A DNA stretch of 64,000 bases from the NCBI RefSeq assembly GCF_003369915.1, contig NC_046674.1, positions 7,130,001 through 7,194,000 of the forward strand, written 5' to 3'. The position numbers and the translations under genes were made by a program. Below are positions 38,801-48,492 of this stretch, one piece after another (position 1 is the first letter of the stretch; every line of letters starts with the position of its first letter). The notes under the pieces were generated by a model. It did no database searches. It had not been told where the DNA came from and worked only from the letters and a program-made list of their open reading frames with translations. The DNA comes from Drosophila miranda (Eukaryota; Arthropoda; Insecta; Diptera; Drosophilidae).

Positions 38801-41800
38801 TTGTTTGCTAGTGGGCGGCCCATCGATATTGATGTCGCCACCGGCTATGGACAGGGAGAACCGTTTGGGCGGCTCATCATTGGAATAGCCCCAATTGAAC
38901 ACCTCATACATGGACGAAGACTTTCGGCGATGATCTGATGATGATTTTTCGGTTTTTTGTTGATTTTTTTTTTTTTTTGTTACAGAGAGAAAAGTGATCG
39001 GTTACAGAGGTGTGTGAAAACTGTTGTTGCTTTTAGGTGCAAATCATACGAATAGAGAGAGTATTCGAAAACAAAAGTAGTAAGGAATAGAAAAAACGAA
39101 AAGAGAAAACAATAAGGTGATCGTGCCGGGTGTGAGAATTCTCTGTGGGGTGGGGCTCAGGGGGGTGGGGTGTATCACATGTACAGGGTCTGGTACAGTG
39201 GGGGTACAGTGATGCATAATATATCATAGATAGATTGCAGGAGTATCTAGTTTAGGGGGATCACACACTGAGAGCTTGTCGAAACACAAGAATTATTACA
39301 ATTTGTTCTAAGGTAATAACTGCAAAATAAAATGTAATCTCATTATGTGTGAGTGTGTGTGTTTGTGTGTGTGTGTGTGTGGGGGAGGGTGTGTTTTTTT
39401 GGGGGTCTCTGGAGTGTTACACGGTATGTGTCTTTTGCTGGGGGCAGTGCAGCGTTCGCGTGCACCGTTTCGTGACTCACCATCGTGTCTGTCCGTGGAG
39501 GAGGAGGCACGCTTCTTAGCACCACTGTCGGCAAGTTCTCGCTCGGAACTTCGACGTGTGAGCGAGGCGCCCGCTACGTTCGATATCGATGTAGATCTAA
39601 AAAGGGAATGGGGAAAACGGAATGGAGACATTAGCACATTAGAACTCTCGCTTCGCCATATTTGGCATTAGATGTGATCTTTCGCTTTCGTTTTGCCAAA
39701 GCGTAGTTTCACTTTGGCCACTTCCACTACCAAAACCCCTACCTTCGCTGACCCCAAAAGGCACTGGGCGAAACAAGACCATAATCCGCAGGCACATCCA
39801 ACAGACGGGGCGTCGACGAGCCAAAAGCAAAACCAATTGAGTTTCTGTCCCTCCTCTTAACCTCTATTCGGGATTCACGTTCCTGTGGGATCACAAATCA
39901 CAAATGACAAATCACAGATCGTTGTGGGGCAGACAGAAGAGACCGAGACGCACCTGATTCTTCTTAAGTATGTACTCGCGACGCTCCTTCTCGGCCTCAA
40001 TGATGGCCTTTTTGCGCTCCTCCACCTGGTGGCGTTTCTCTGTGTCGCGGACGCGTATCTCCTCGATGCGTCGCCGCCGTTCCTCCTCCTTTTGTTCGCG
40101 ATACCTTTGGGCCGCCTCTGCCTGGGCCCTCAGCTCCTCGATCTTTTTCTGTCTCTCCTCATTCTGGCGGTCGCGTGCATATTTCAGCTTCTCCTCTCGA
40201 TCTTTGGACACTACAAAAGTTCGGATTAATTATTAAGTTTGCTATATTTTTAGATGCTGATGAATGTTAAACATAAAATTGAACAAACACACGGAGTTGG
40301 CAGGCAAATAAAACTGGAGATGTGCTACCTGTGGCCGGCCACAAATCAATAAAAACAAAATCTTGTTCTCTTTTTTCGGTTTTTTGTTGTTGTTTTTGTT
40401 GTTTGTGCCATTTGTTGCCGGTATATTATTTACAAGGGGTGCCTGACGTCATCGACGATGTACGCTGGCTGGCTGGCTGTTTGTGGGTCAATTGACAAAC
40501 TAACATGGAATGAGACTACATTACACTACACATACAACAAAACAATAACAAATGGCACGCACACATAAAACAGAGACGAATCGTACACCCCCGCAGGCGC
40601 GCCACTCCCATTCCGCCCCTGAAACATTTGCCTATGTGCAAAAAAGGCAACAAATGGGAAGCAAAGAAAACTGTGCCTGCAAAGCGAACATTTTTGTGAT
40701 ATATTAAAATGACATTGAGGCAGAGGCAGAGGCAGAGGCGAGAAAACGAGCAAAAGAGCAGAAGAGGCAGGGCAGGCGGCAGGAATGAAAGTTCCAAGTT
40801 CCAGTGCCAATTCCAAGCATTATAATCGACCACTATTTCCGATGGAGGAGGAGACCTTATCGCCTTATCGGTTGCCAGATACTATTGGAATTCCATGACG
40901 TAATTACCATAAATAGGAAGGAACCAAATGCACAGCATGTCAATCTCAGCCCCAAAGAAAGGTCGTGGGGAGAACAATTATCAGCGACCAAGGTCGCAGT
41001 CAGATTTTTGGAAGGGGAATTTTCATGCTTCATGCCTAGATAAGGAGGAGTAGTCTCTTGGGGTCCGTTTATTCGTGAGATCATGCCGCAAACAGGAGGA
41101 ACAGGAAAGGCAGGACTACAAGCAGACGGAGGGCATAGGCACCAATGCCATCGAGGGCGCCCTCGATGGAATGTAAACTACCTTGAGAGTCATCTTCGTT
41201 GCTGCTGCTGCCGCCCACCTGAGCAAACCAGTGCAGACTGTTGCCGGGGCTGCAGCTTGAGATCTCCGCTGGCATGGTGGCGGCGGCGGCGGCGGCAGGT
41301 GCGGTGGATGTGAGTGCGGGTACGGGTGCGTGGGCTGTCGGCCCAGTATGTGGCCGTGGTGCTGAGAGTGGATTATATGTTTTGTATATAGAGATAAATG
41401 AGTGCTTTGTGTCGTGTGCGATGTCTATATGAAGTCTGTGCCAATTTTATGTAACAAGTGAGAGATAAACAAAGTAAAAGCTTTACCTTTTCGCTCGGCG
41501 CTGCCCTCGCGGCTTTCGGCTCGTTTAGATGTGTGTTCCACTGAAAGTAAAGAAATGGTTTGATTCGATGATTTGAAGCTCATTCGGGGCTCGGTTCGGT
41601 TCGATCCCCATTACCCCTGCAGTCCCCGAATTTCCCACACGATTTCCCCAAACAATGGCACGGCACTTACTCGAAGGAGACACGAAGAAAACGAAACGAA
41701 TGGAATATGGGTAGGAAAATCAATTGGCTTCTGTTTTGCACTTGTAGCCAGAAAACACGCATTTGGCGGATGGGCGGACGAGAGGACGGACAAACGCACA

Positions 41801-42315
41801 CAAACAAACGCCTCAGCTGCAGCGCAGCTGCTGGCCAACACGATGACGAAGCGACGACTACGATGGCAGAGGCAGAGCGACATCATCAGCAGCAGCAGCA
41901 GCGGCGGCGGTGGCAGGGAGGCAGAAAAATGTATTCCTCTGGAAACATGAACTTATTTATAAACTCAAACTCCGGTTGACGGGTTTGGGGGAAAGGCACA
42001 ACAAGCACATAGAACACACGGGAAAAAATTTCACCCATATGAGGGGGGCAAGCACTTCTACTTCTGGCTTCTTAGTTTTTTCACATCGTTTGCTTTGGCT
42101 TTGGTGTGAGTGCCGTTTGCCTGCGTTCGCTGCGCAGTCGACCAACAATTTTTAGAGGCTTAAAACGACTCATTACGCGATTCTCCGGGGGGTTTTTCAC
42201 TATCCGTTTTCGCGCACAGGCCTATCCTTTGATTGGGAATATGTTTGGCCAATTTTAAATGCGTACCTTCTGGATTATTCGAATAATTTTCGTGTTGGCC
42301 CCCAAGACTCGCCAT
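32883..42315 (-). CDS. ens: ensconsin (MAP7 family), kinesin-1 cofactor and microtubule-binding protein
   Basis: Sixteen minus-strand exons join in frame to a maximal 1,297 residues: 42315..42267, 41540..41487, 41361..41182, 40210..39954, 39882..39743, 39596..39481, 38934..38698, 38013..37873, 37335..36643, 35334..35161, 35070..34898, 34825..33947, 33874..33644, 33583..33192, 33127..32967 and 32899..32883. The start MASLGGQHENYSNNPE matches fly ens as I recall it. Exon 39954-40210 is the N-terminal charged coiled coil that binds microtubules. Exons 33644-34825 hold the long Glu/Arg/Lys-rich MAP7 domain that recruits kinesin-1. The last exon encodes only DISLL. Six exons (54, 180, 237, 141, 693 and 174 nt) have phase 1 at both ends and may be alternative, so real isoforms are probably shorter. 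The last intron has an unusual GTTCAG donor. Confidence 0.9.
35335..36642 (-). other. ens intron, 1.3 kb, no exon seen
   Basis: AT-rich intron between the 693-nt and 174-nt cassette exons, with TAATAG and GT repeats. Other ens introns longer than 300 bp (38014-38697, 38935-39480, 40211-41181, 41541-42266 and 37336-37872) also show no further accepted exon apart from the short-isoform tail at 41081-41181. Confidence 0.6.
38545..38597. repeat. G-rich telomere-like array (GGGGTT / GGGTTA variants)
   Basis: Four GGGGTT units are followed by TAGGGC, TAGGGT and two TACGGT units on the plus strand, in an ens intron. The G-rich strand is the template for ens. Confidence 0.8.
39349..39388. repeat. 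(GT)n microsatellite
   Basis: GT repeats with TTT interruptions in an ens intron. Confidence 0.85.
40444..40451. promoter_or_regulatory. CRE palindrome TGACGTCA in an ens intron
   Basis: A single perfect TGACGTCA; functional significance unknown. Confidence 0.25.
41068..41073 (-). terminator. intronic poly(A) signal in ens (AATAAA on the minus strand)
   Basis: TTTATT on the plus strand, just past the in-frame stop of the short ens isoform. Confidence 0.45.
41081..42315 (-). CDS. candidate short ens isoform (127 aa) with hydrophobic C-terminal tail
   Basis: If exon 41361..41182 is not spliced at its GTAGTT donor, the frame continues 33 codons to a TGA at 41083-41081. An AATAAA lies 8-13 bp further on (41073-41068). 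Joining 42315..42267, 41540..41487 and 41361..41081 gives 384 nt, 127 residues. The protein would share the ens N-terminus and then end in a hydrophobic segment (LLVVLPFLFLLFAA) that looks like a tail anchor or a GPI-type signal. It would lack all microtubule-binding parts. Alternatively a separate small gene could start at the internal Met (MPAEISSCS). There is no N-terminal signal peptide. Confidence 0.45.
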
Positions 42316-43464
42316 ATTTCTTAAGCGCTGCAAATGTCGATCAGTGTGACCGCAGATTTACCCACTTAACCCACTGAACCCCCTCTATTTAAACAGGTGA
42401 ACAACTTGAAATCACCCGCTGGAAATAATACTGTTTTTAAATTCTTCTTGTAGATCCACCCTTTCTTTTTACTTAAAGAGAAATGACCACCTTATCTTTC
42501 ACATCTTTTACGCTAAAGTTCTTCAAGTTGTATCATTTTTGTGAAATGTATTAAAGTACCCATTAGTCAACAATGGGTTAATCGTTCTCTGTCCATGATC
42601 GGAACGCACATTGCTTTATTTTGATATTCGGTTGAATATTACTTGCTAGCCAGGACCCTCAGCCCTGAAAACAAAATTGAATCCTATTGATCAATTAATT
42701 TTCTACAAGAATGATAGTTTAAAGTACTTCTTTCAATTTTATTGTGTCTAAAGTAAGGTTTAAGCAAAAAATGTCAACAAGAAATAAAACCATAAACGTA
42801 AGTGTGGACGGATGATACGTAGTGATCTTGAAATGTTACGTCATTGTTTCTGCTCAACCGGTATCAGCTATGAGTATGGACATTTGTATACCCACTATCC
42901 TTAAGCTACTATTAAAATTCTGTTTTCCAAGCAGCTTTGAAACCTACTGGACAATGCATTTTCTCAGGTTGACATGGTTTTCATTTATTTATGCATTAGA
43001 TCAGTTTGCTGTGGATATATCTAAGTCCCGATCCCTATTCTTGGTCTCTGTAAGCTGAAAATTTTCGTTGAGATAGCTTTAAACCAGATGCTGACTAGTT
43101 TCTGTATTCATTGGAGCCTGGGATGACAAACATTTCCTCAATTCTATAATATCCTTTCCCAACAGTAAAAAACGTAATGAATGGAATGAAGACATATTGC
43201 TGAGACCGAATTAATACTAGACAAGAATTTATGAAAAATACCGTAAATATACCTAAAACTCAATTTCGACGGTCACGTTTCGCTTAATACTGAACGAACT
43301 ATCCATTTATACCCCCTCCATTTATACAGATAAATAAACTGAAATAAATTAACTGATAAATCTGAACTGGGAATCGGCTGGATAGTCACTAGAGCTGCGC
43401 CCCCAAGTGGAATTTCTTGAGAGTGAACGACAGGCCGTTTCTAAGTTCTACTTAGGGAATTATT
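42316..43464. other. intergenic stretch, ens promoter side, no gene seen
   Basis: AT-rich DNA between the ens start and the RfC4 3' end. The 78-codon plus-strand ORF at 42822-43058 has no support. Confidence 0.55.
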
Positions 43465-43470
43465 TTTATT
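43465..43470 (-). terminator. candidate RfC4 poly(A) signal
   Basis: TTTATT on the plus strand, 104 bp past the RfC4 stop; another overlaps 43500-43505. Confidence 0.4.
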
Positions 43471-43573
43471 TCCGTATCAACTGATCTATCATATTCAGAT
43501 TTATTTATAGATTCTTTTTAAATTTAATATTTTACAACTAATGGACTCCATTAGGGACTAATGGACTTGGGAA

Positions 43574-44629
43574 CTAGTGGGACTCGGACACGATGCAAAG
43601 ACGGGCCAGCAGAGCCGTGAGCTGTAACAGGGTATTGATGCCATCGACGATCTTCATGTGTGTAATGCCGATCTCGCGAATGAAGTTCAGCTTCATCTGC
43701 TCATCGAGATTCAGCCGCTTGCAGACGCGAAATATGTTACCAATAATGTCCTCCGGGGAGTAGCCGAGGCTCCACAGCTTGGCCAGTATCTTGTAGGCCT
43801 TGTGAATGTCATTTACGGCACAGTGCTGCAGCATTTCCTCCAGCAACTTGGGATGCGGCTCATCGCACACCTTGAACACGTTCTCCATGGTAATGTTGCC
43901 ATATCCCTGGGCAGTGGCCTGCAGATTGTTGAGACCCTGTCGCATGTCTCCCTGGGCAGTGAAGACGACCGCCTCCAGGCCCTCCGCATCATAGGATAGA
44001 CTCTCCCACTTGCTCACCTCGATCAGCTTGGCCAGAACCTGGGCATCCGAGAGCTTGGTGAAGCGCAGCATGGCGCAGCGCGATTGTATCGGCTCGATGA
44101 TCTTCTCGCTGGTGTTGCAGGCCAGGGCGAAGCGAGTCGTGTTGCTGTAGATCTCCATGGTGCGACGCAGCGCCTGCTGGGCGCCCTCCGTCATGCTGTC
44201 CGCCTCGTCCAGGATAACGATCTTGTGACGGCCCTTGGGTAGCGTCACCTTTTGCTGGGCAAACATCTTGATCTTGTTGCGCACCACATCGATGCCACGC
44301 TCGTTCGAGGCATTCAGCTCCAGCACTGCCTCCTTGTAGCTGTCTCCGAGCAGGATGCGGGCCAGGCACTGAATGGTCGTGGTCTTGCCAACGCCAGGAG
44401 GACCCTGCAGGCATTATTCCTTGGTGAGTCGGGGCAATCAGCAGGTGACAATTCGTGTACTTACAGCTATAATTATGTTGGGTGCATTGCCCTGCGTTGC
44501 GAAGACGGAGAGACGTGCCACCGTATCCTCATTGCCCACGATTTCGTTGAACTTTGCAGGACGGTACTTCTCAATCCACGGCAAGTGGGTACGCTTCTCA
44601 GCTACAACAGTTTCCATATCTTCAGGCAT
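43574..44629 (-). CDS. RfC4: replication factor C small subunit (RfC4)
   Basis: Two exons, 44629..44465 and 44404..43574, split by a 60-bp intron, give 331 residues, the length I recall for fly RfC4. It is an AAA+ ATPase of the RFC clamp loader, which opens PCNA at primer-template junctions in the nucleus. Exon 1 has [18 protein letters not shown], the RFC-box start. The Walker [11 protein letters not shown] begins exon 2. The DEAD-type Walker B ([10 protein letters not shown]), sensor 1 ([11 protein letters not shown]), the arginine finger SRC (PIQSRCAML) and sensor 2 ([11 protein letters not shown]) follow. The C-terminal helical collar domain ends [11 protein letters not shown] chose MPEDMET at 44629 because the family starts there; an in-frame Met nine codons upstream (44656) is possible. 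Confidence 0.95.
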
Positions 44630-44907
44630 ATTTCGGTTCGATCTTTCAATTTGCAAATAGAGATTTTGCGCTAGCGTGATAAAAAAGCCGGCGTCTGTGT
44701 CAACCTTGGCGCCACTACGTGATTTTATTAGGGCTGCAAAACCATCGACGGTCGATCCAGCCCTAATTTTTATTTTCGGTATATTTCTGAGGGTCGGGCG
44801 GTATATTTGATCGATAGGTCCACTGTTTGTATCGTTTTTACCGATAGGCTCGTGCGGAAGAAAATAAAAGATTTTAGTTGGCGATTCGAGTCGAAAATAA
44901 TTAAAAA
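44630..44907. promoter_or_regulatory. head-to-head promoter of RfC4 and Ras64B (278 bp)
   Basis: Only 278 bp separate the two start codons. The interval contains an E2F-like TTGGCGCC (44706-44713) and a DRE-like GATCGATA near 44809, both typical of fly replication and growth genes. A second partial match (CCGATAGG) lies near 44841. Confidence 0.65.
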
Positions 44908-46284
44908 ATGCAGATGCAAACGTACAAGCTGGTCGTCGTCGGTGGCGGCGGCGTTGGAAAGTCAGCCATAACGATACAGTTCATACAGGTAAGGCCCTGG
45001 AGCGAAACATTGCTGACGTCGTCGCTCATCGTTAGCCAGAGGGGAGGTGCGGAGCGACAAGTGGGCCCTTGTTTTGGCAAAAGCAACAAGCGAATAGACG
45101 ATGATGATGGTGATGATGATGTTCGTCTGTGTTTGGAAATGCGTGTGCTACATATTTTCGAGTAGAGATCATCGCCGCGGCAGCAAACTCTTTCGATGTT
45201 GATGCCACACCCCCAAAACAATCACAGGGGCCTAGGGTGCCCCCAAAAGTTTGAGTCTCGCTCGTTTGGGTGTGCCCCGCCGAACAGAAGCCTAGGGTCG
45301 GTTCAATTCGGTTCGTTTCGGTGCGTTCTGAGGCCTGACATGGTCACGACCACGGTCGCTTTGTCCGTCCATCATCTAGTATGTGGCAATGCGCGCCCGT
45401 TTCCATTTATTTTTAGTTATTTGCGTCATCTCCATCTTTCGGATATATGTGTATGCACACACAGACAAGCAGACACCTCCAACGTACTATCCCCCACTCA
45501 CACATCGCCGAAGATTTTCTTCAACATATAGAGCATATCCACCCGTACTAGTGCGTTTGTTGCCTTGGATCTTTTTGGGATGATAAAAGTGGCGTCTCGT
45601 CTCTGTGTGTAAACAAATCACACGGTACGGGAGCTGGACTACCGAGCTACCGAGAAACGCGTCTATCTTAATCTAAATCTAAATCTGTGTGTAAACTAAT
45701 TTATCTTCGTCTTTCCATCTTGCAGAGCTACTTTGTCACAGACTACGATCCCACCATCGAGGACTCGTACACGAAACAATGCGTCATCGACGATGTGCCA
45801 GCCAAATTGGACAGTAAGTGATCCTGACTCTTCAGGATATCAGATGTATGAACTAATGAATATTCCCCTTCTAGTTCTGGATACGGCTGGCCAGGAGGAG
45901 TTCAGTGCTATGCGCGAGCAGTACATGCGCTCCGGCGAAGGCTTTCTGCTTGTATTCTCGCTCAACGATCATTCCAGCTTCGATGAGATACCAAAGTTTC
46001 AGCGTCAGATATTGAGGGTGAAGGATCGCGACGAGTTCCCCATGCTGATGGTTGGCAACAAGTGCGACCTGGAGCACCAGCGACAGGTCGGCCTGGAGGA
46101 GGCCCAAAACACAAGCAGAAACCTGATTATACCTTATATCGAGTGCAGTGCCAAGCTGCGCGTCAATGTCGATCAGGCCTTCCACGAGCTGGTGCGGATT
46201 GTGCGCAAATTCCAGATTGCCGAGCGACCCTTCATCGAGGAGGGATACAAGAAGAAGGGCAAAAGGAAGTGCTGCATGATGTAA
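44908..46284 (+). CDS. Ras64B: Ras64B, R-Ras-type small GTPase
   Basis: Exons 44908..44988, 45726..45813 and 45875..46284 give 192 residues. It is a membrane-attached GTP switch of the R-Ras/Ras2 branch. All G boxes are present: GGGGVGKS (P-loop), an effector loop YDPTIEDSY matching Ras, DTAGQEE, NKCD and ECSAK. The basic stretch KKKGKRK precedes a C-terminal CCMM, a CAAX prenylation box. Gly at the Ras 12/13 positions and Gln in DTAGQ are intact. The 737-bp first intron is the longest in the gene. In D. melanogaster this gene is divergent from Rop through a shared promoter; here the divergent gene is RfC4. Confidence 0.95.
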
Positions 46285-46642
46285 GGATGCATGCGCCTGT
46301 GTCCCCCAAGGTGACCAGCGGAAGCAGCAGCAGCAGCAACACCAACAACAAATTAACGAGTATAACACCAAATTTTAAACACGCGTCGACTGAGCTATGA
46401 ATTCCGTTGAGAAGACGATAAACCGGTAATCAGAAAAGCCAACAACAGTAACCCCTTAACACGTAACCAGTAAGGCAGCCCCAAAACGAAGTGCATTTCT
46501 TACCTGCCCAAAAAACGAACGAATCGAATAAGCTTCTCGCCCAACAATGAAACTCAAAAATGCGACACAGAAACACGCCCATGCCCAAGCCCATATTAAA
46601 ATTAAAAATACAACGCCAGAAACACACAAAACAGACACGAAT

Positions 46643-46674
<32 letters not shown>

Positions 46675-47580
46675 CATATATATTATATATTTTCTACATA
46701 TATATTTTTGTAATATTATTTGTTGGATCAACGACAACAATTAAGGACAAGACGAATGTTTTCTATGATTATTACAGAAACTGTGGTTCGCAAAAGGCCA
46801 TTCGTTTTTACATATATGGATGTATGTATGCAAACCGATCCGAACTGATCCGATCCCCCAGGATCGTCGATTGTCATTCGTTGGAACGCTTGTTTCGATT
46901 AAGCCAAAATGTAATAATGTGTTATTGTAATTTGTATTGTTATTTACTACTAATATACGCGTACACGTACATATTTATACATATACATATACATATGCAT
47001 ATACGTATATATATTGCTTACAATCCGACAAAATTTTGTTGTAACAAATTGAGTGCCTAAACAAATGCTATTCCTCCCCCGGCCGTACCACCCTTATTCG
47101 CTCGCTCCTTTTGTACTATATAAAGCGCACAGCCGTCACTCGTTTAACTAAACATAATTGCAAACTAATCATATTTTTGTACCAGTCCCGAACCAAGTCC
47201 TTAAACTACTCGTATGTGTTGTTTGTTTGTTTTTTTTTTTGTATCGCCAAATGTATTTGCAACAGTTGCTTCGAGCCTCAATCTCGTTTAACTCTATACA
47301 CAGCTTAATTTAACGAACTTATTTTATTTAATGATATACATACCTGCCTATAAATAAAAATATGTATATGGAATATATTTAATATTAAATATATGCGCAA
47401 TCTAATAAATACATGGAGAATCACAAACGCTTCCACATAGCCGAATGTTTCAATGCGTTTCTGGCGCTAGACTCCGATGATTGACGTCTCTCTCAAAAAA
47501 TAATCAGAATCCCCACAAGTGCTCCATTAATTAGCCGCAGGACGAAACCACTCCCGTGGTCCGTCTGTTTGTCTGTCTGT
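46285..47580 (+). other. Ras64B 3' UTR and Akh upstream region
   Basis: AT-rich DNA with an (AT)n tract at about 46650-46690. AATAAA at 47404-47409 is a plausible end of Ras64B. The ORF at 46560-47060 is low-complexity and not supported. Confidence 0.5.
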
Positions 47581-47597
47581 GCCTCGTTTGAATCGGG

Positions 47598-47605
47598 TAT
47601 AAAAG
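47598..47605 (+). promoter_or_regulatory. Akh TATA box (TATAAAAG)
   Basis: A consensus TATA box 43 bp before the Akh ATG; transcription should start about 30 bp downstream, near 47628. Confidence 0.8.
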
Positions 47606-47640
47606 CGGCAGAGAAGACAGTATCCAGCATAGAACACAGA

Positions 47641-47960
47641 ATGAATACCAAGAGCGAAGTCATCATCATTGCAGCTGTGCTCTGCTTCCTGCTGGCCTGC
47701 GTCGAGGGTCAAGTGAGTATCCAGCTAATATTTGAATCCACTGAATCCACTAACACATACTTAAATACATGTCCTTTCAGCTGACATTCTCGCCCGACTG
47801 GGGCAAGCGTTCGGTGGGCGGTGCTGGTGGCGGCAGCTCGGGCGTCTTCTTTGAACCGCAGCAGGGCAACTGCAAGACCTCCAACGAAATGCTGCTAGAG
47901 ATCTTTCGGTTTGTGCAGTCGCAGGCCCAGCTCTTTCTCGACTGCAAGCATCGCGAGTAG
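47641..47960 (+). CDS. Akh: Akh, adipokinetic hormone preprohormone
   Basis: Exons 47641..47712 and 47781..47960 encode 83 residues. Exon 1 is a signal peptide (VIIIAAVLCFLLACVEG) whose last codon supplies the Gln that becomes pyroglutamate. The mature octapeptide QLTFSPDW is followed by Gly (amide donor) and Lys-Arg (cleavage), identical to fly AKH. The peptide spans the splice junction. A C-terminal associated peptide with two cysteines (GNCKTSNEM and FLDCKHRE) follows, and these cysteines probably form the precursor dimer. AKH is made in the corpora cardiaca and mobilises fat-body lipid and carbohydrate. The SVGGAGGGSSGVFFEP spacer is a few residues longer than in D. melanogaster as I recall it. 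Confidence 0.97.
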
Positions 47961-48167
47961 GAGAAGGGTCCAATACTGAAGCTCCGATCCGAGAAGAACA
48001 AACACACACACACACAGCCACCTATTAATCTATATATATATATATACACTATACATATATATCGATGTCCATTTATACACACACGTAATCGAGGGTAGTC
48101 GTAGTCGGCATTTAGATTTAATGGAATTTCCGTTTGATATCCGTCTCTCTTCATTGATGGATGGATC

Positions 48168-48173
48168 AATAAA
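48168..48173 (+). terminator. Akh poly(A) signal
   Basis: AATAAA about 207 bp past the Akh stop. Confidence 0.65.
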
Positions 48174-48492
48174 TAAGCGCATCTAAAGTTGATTCAATTT
48201 GAAATTGAATCGTTTGGAAATTGGGTAATTCCCCGACCTTTCGGTGGGCAGACACCCACCACGATTATCGTCTGTCACCTGTCACCTGCTACCTGCCTTC
48301 ACCTTTTCAAGTTCATCGCTATGTTTGATCCGAAAAAAGTAATGCTTCAAATTAAACTCGATTTAATTCGGGAAATTGCTCTAATTAACACAGACTGCTA
48401 CCCCCAGCGGATGAGGGTTTAAGTTCTGTTGTGTCAGTGGCCCACGAGTTCAGTTTGACGGTGAAGTTCATTGGATCAAAACGTATACCACA

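Noticed and set aside
46560-47060. 166-codon plus-strand ORF downstream of Ras64B
   Set aside because: AT-repeat-driven translation (Ile/Tyr runs) in the 3' UTR region.
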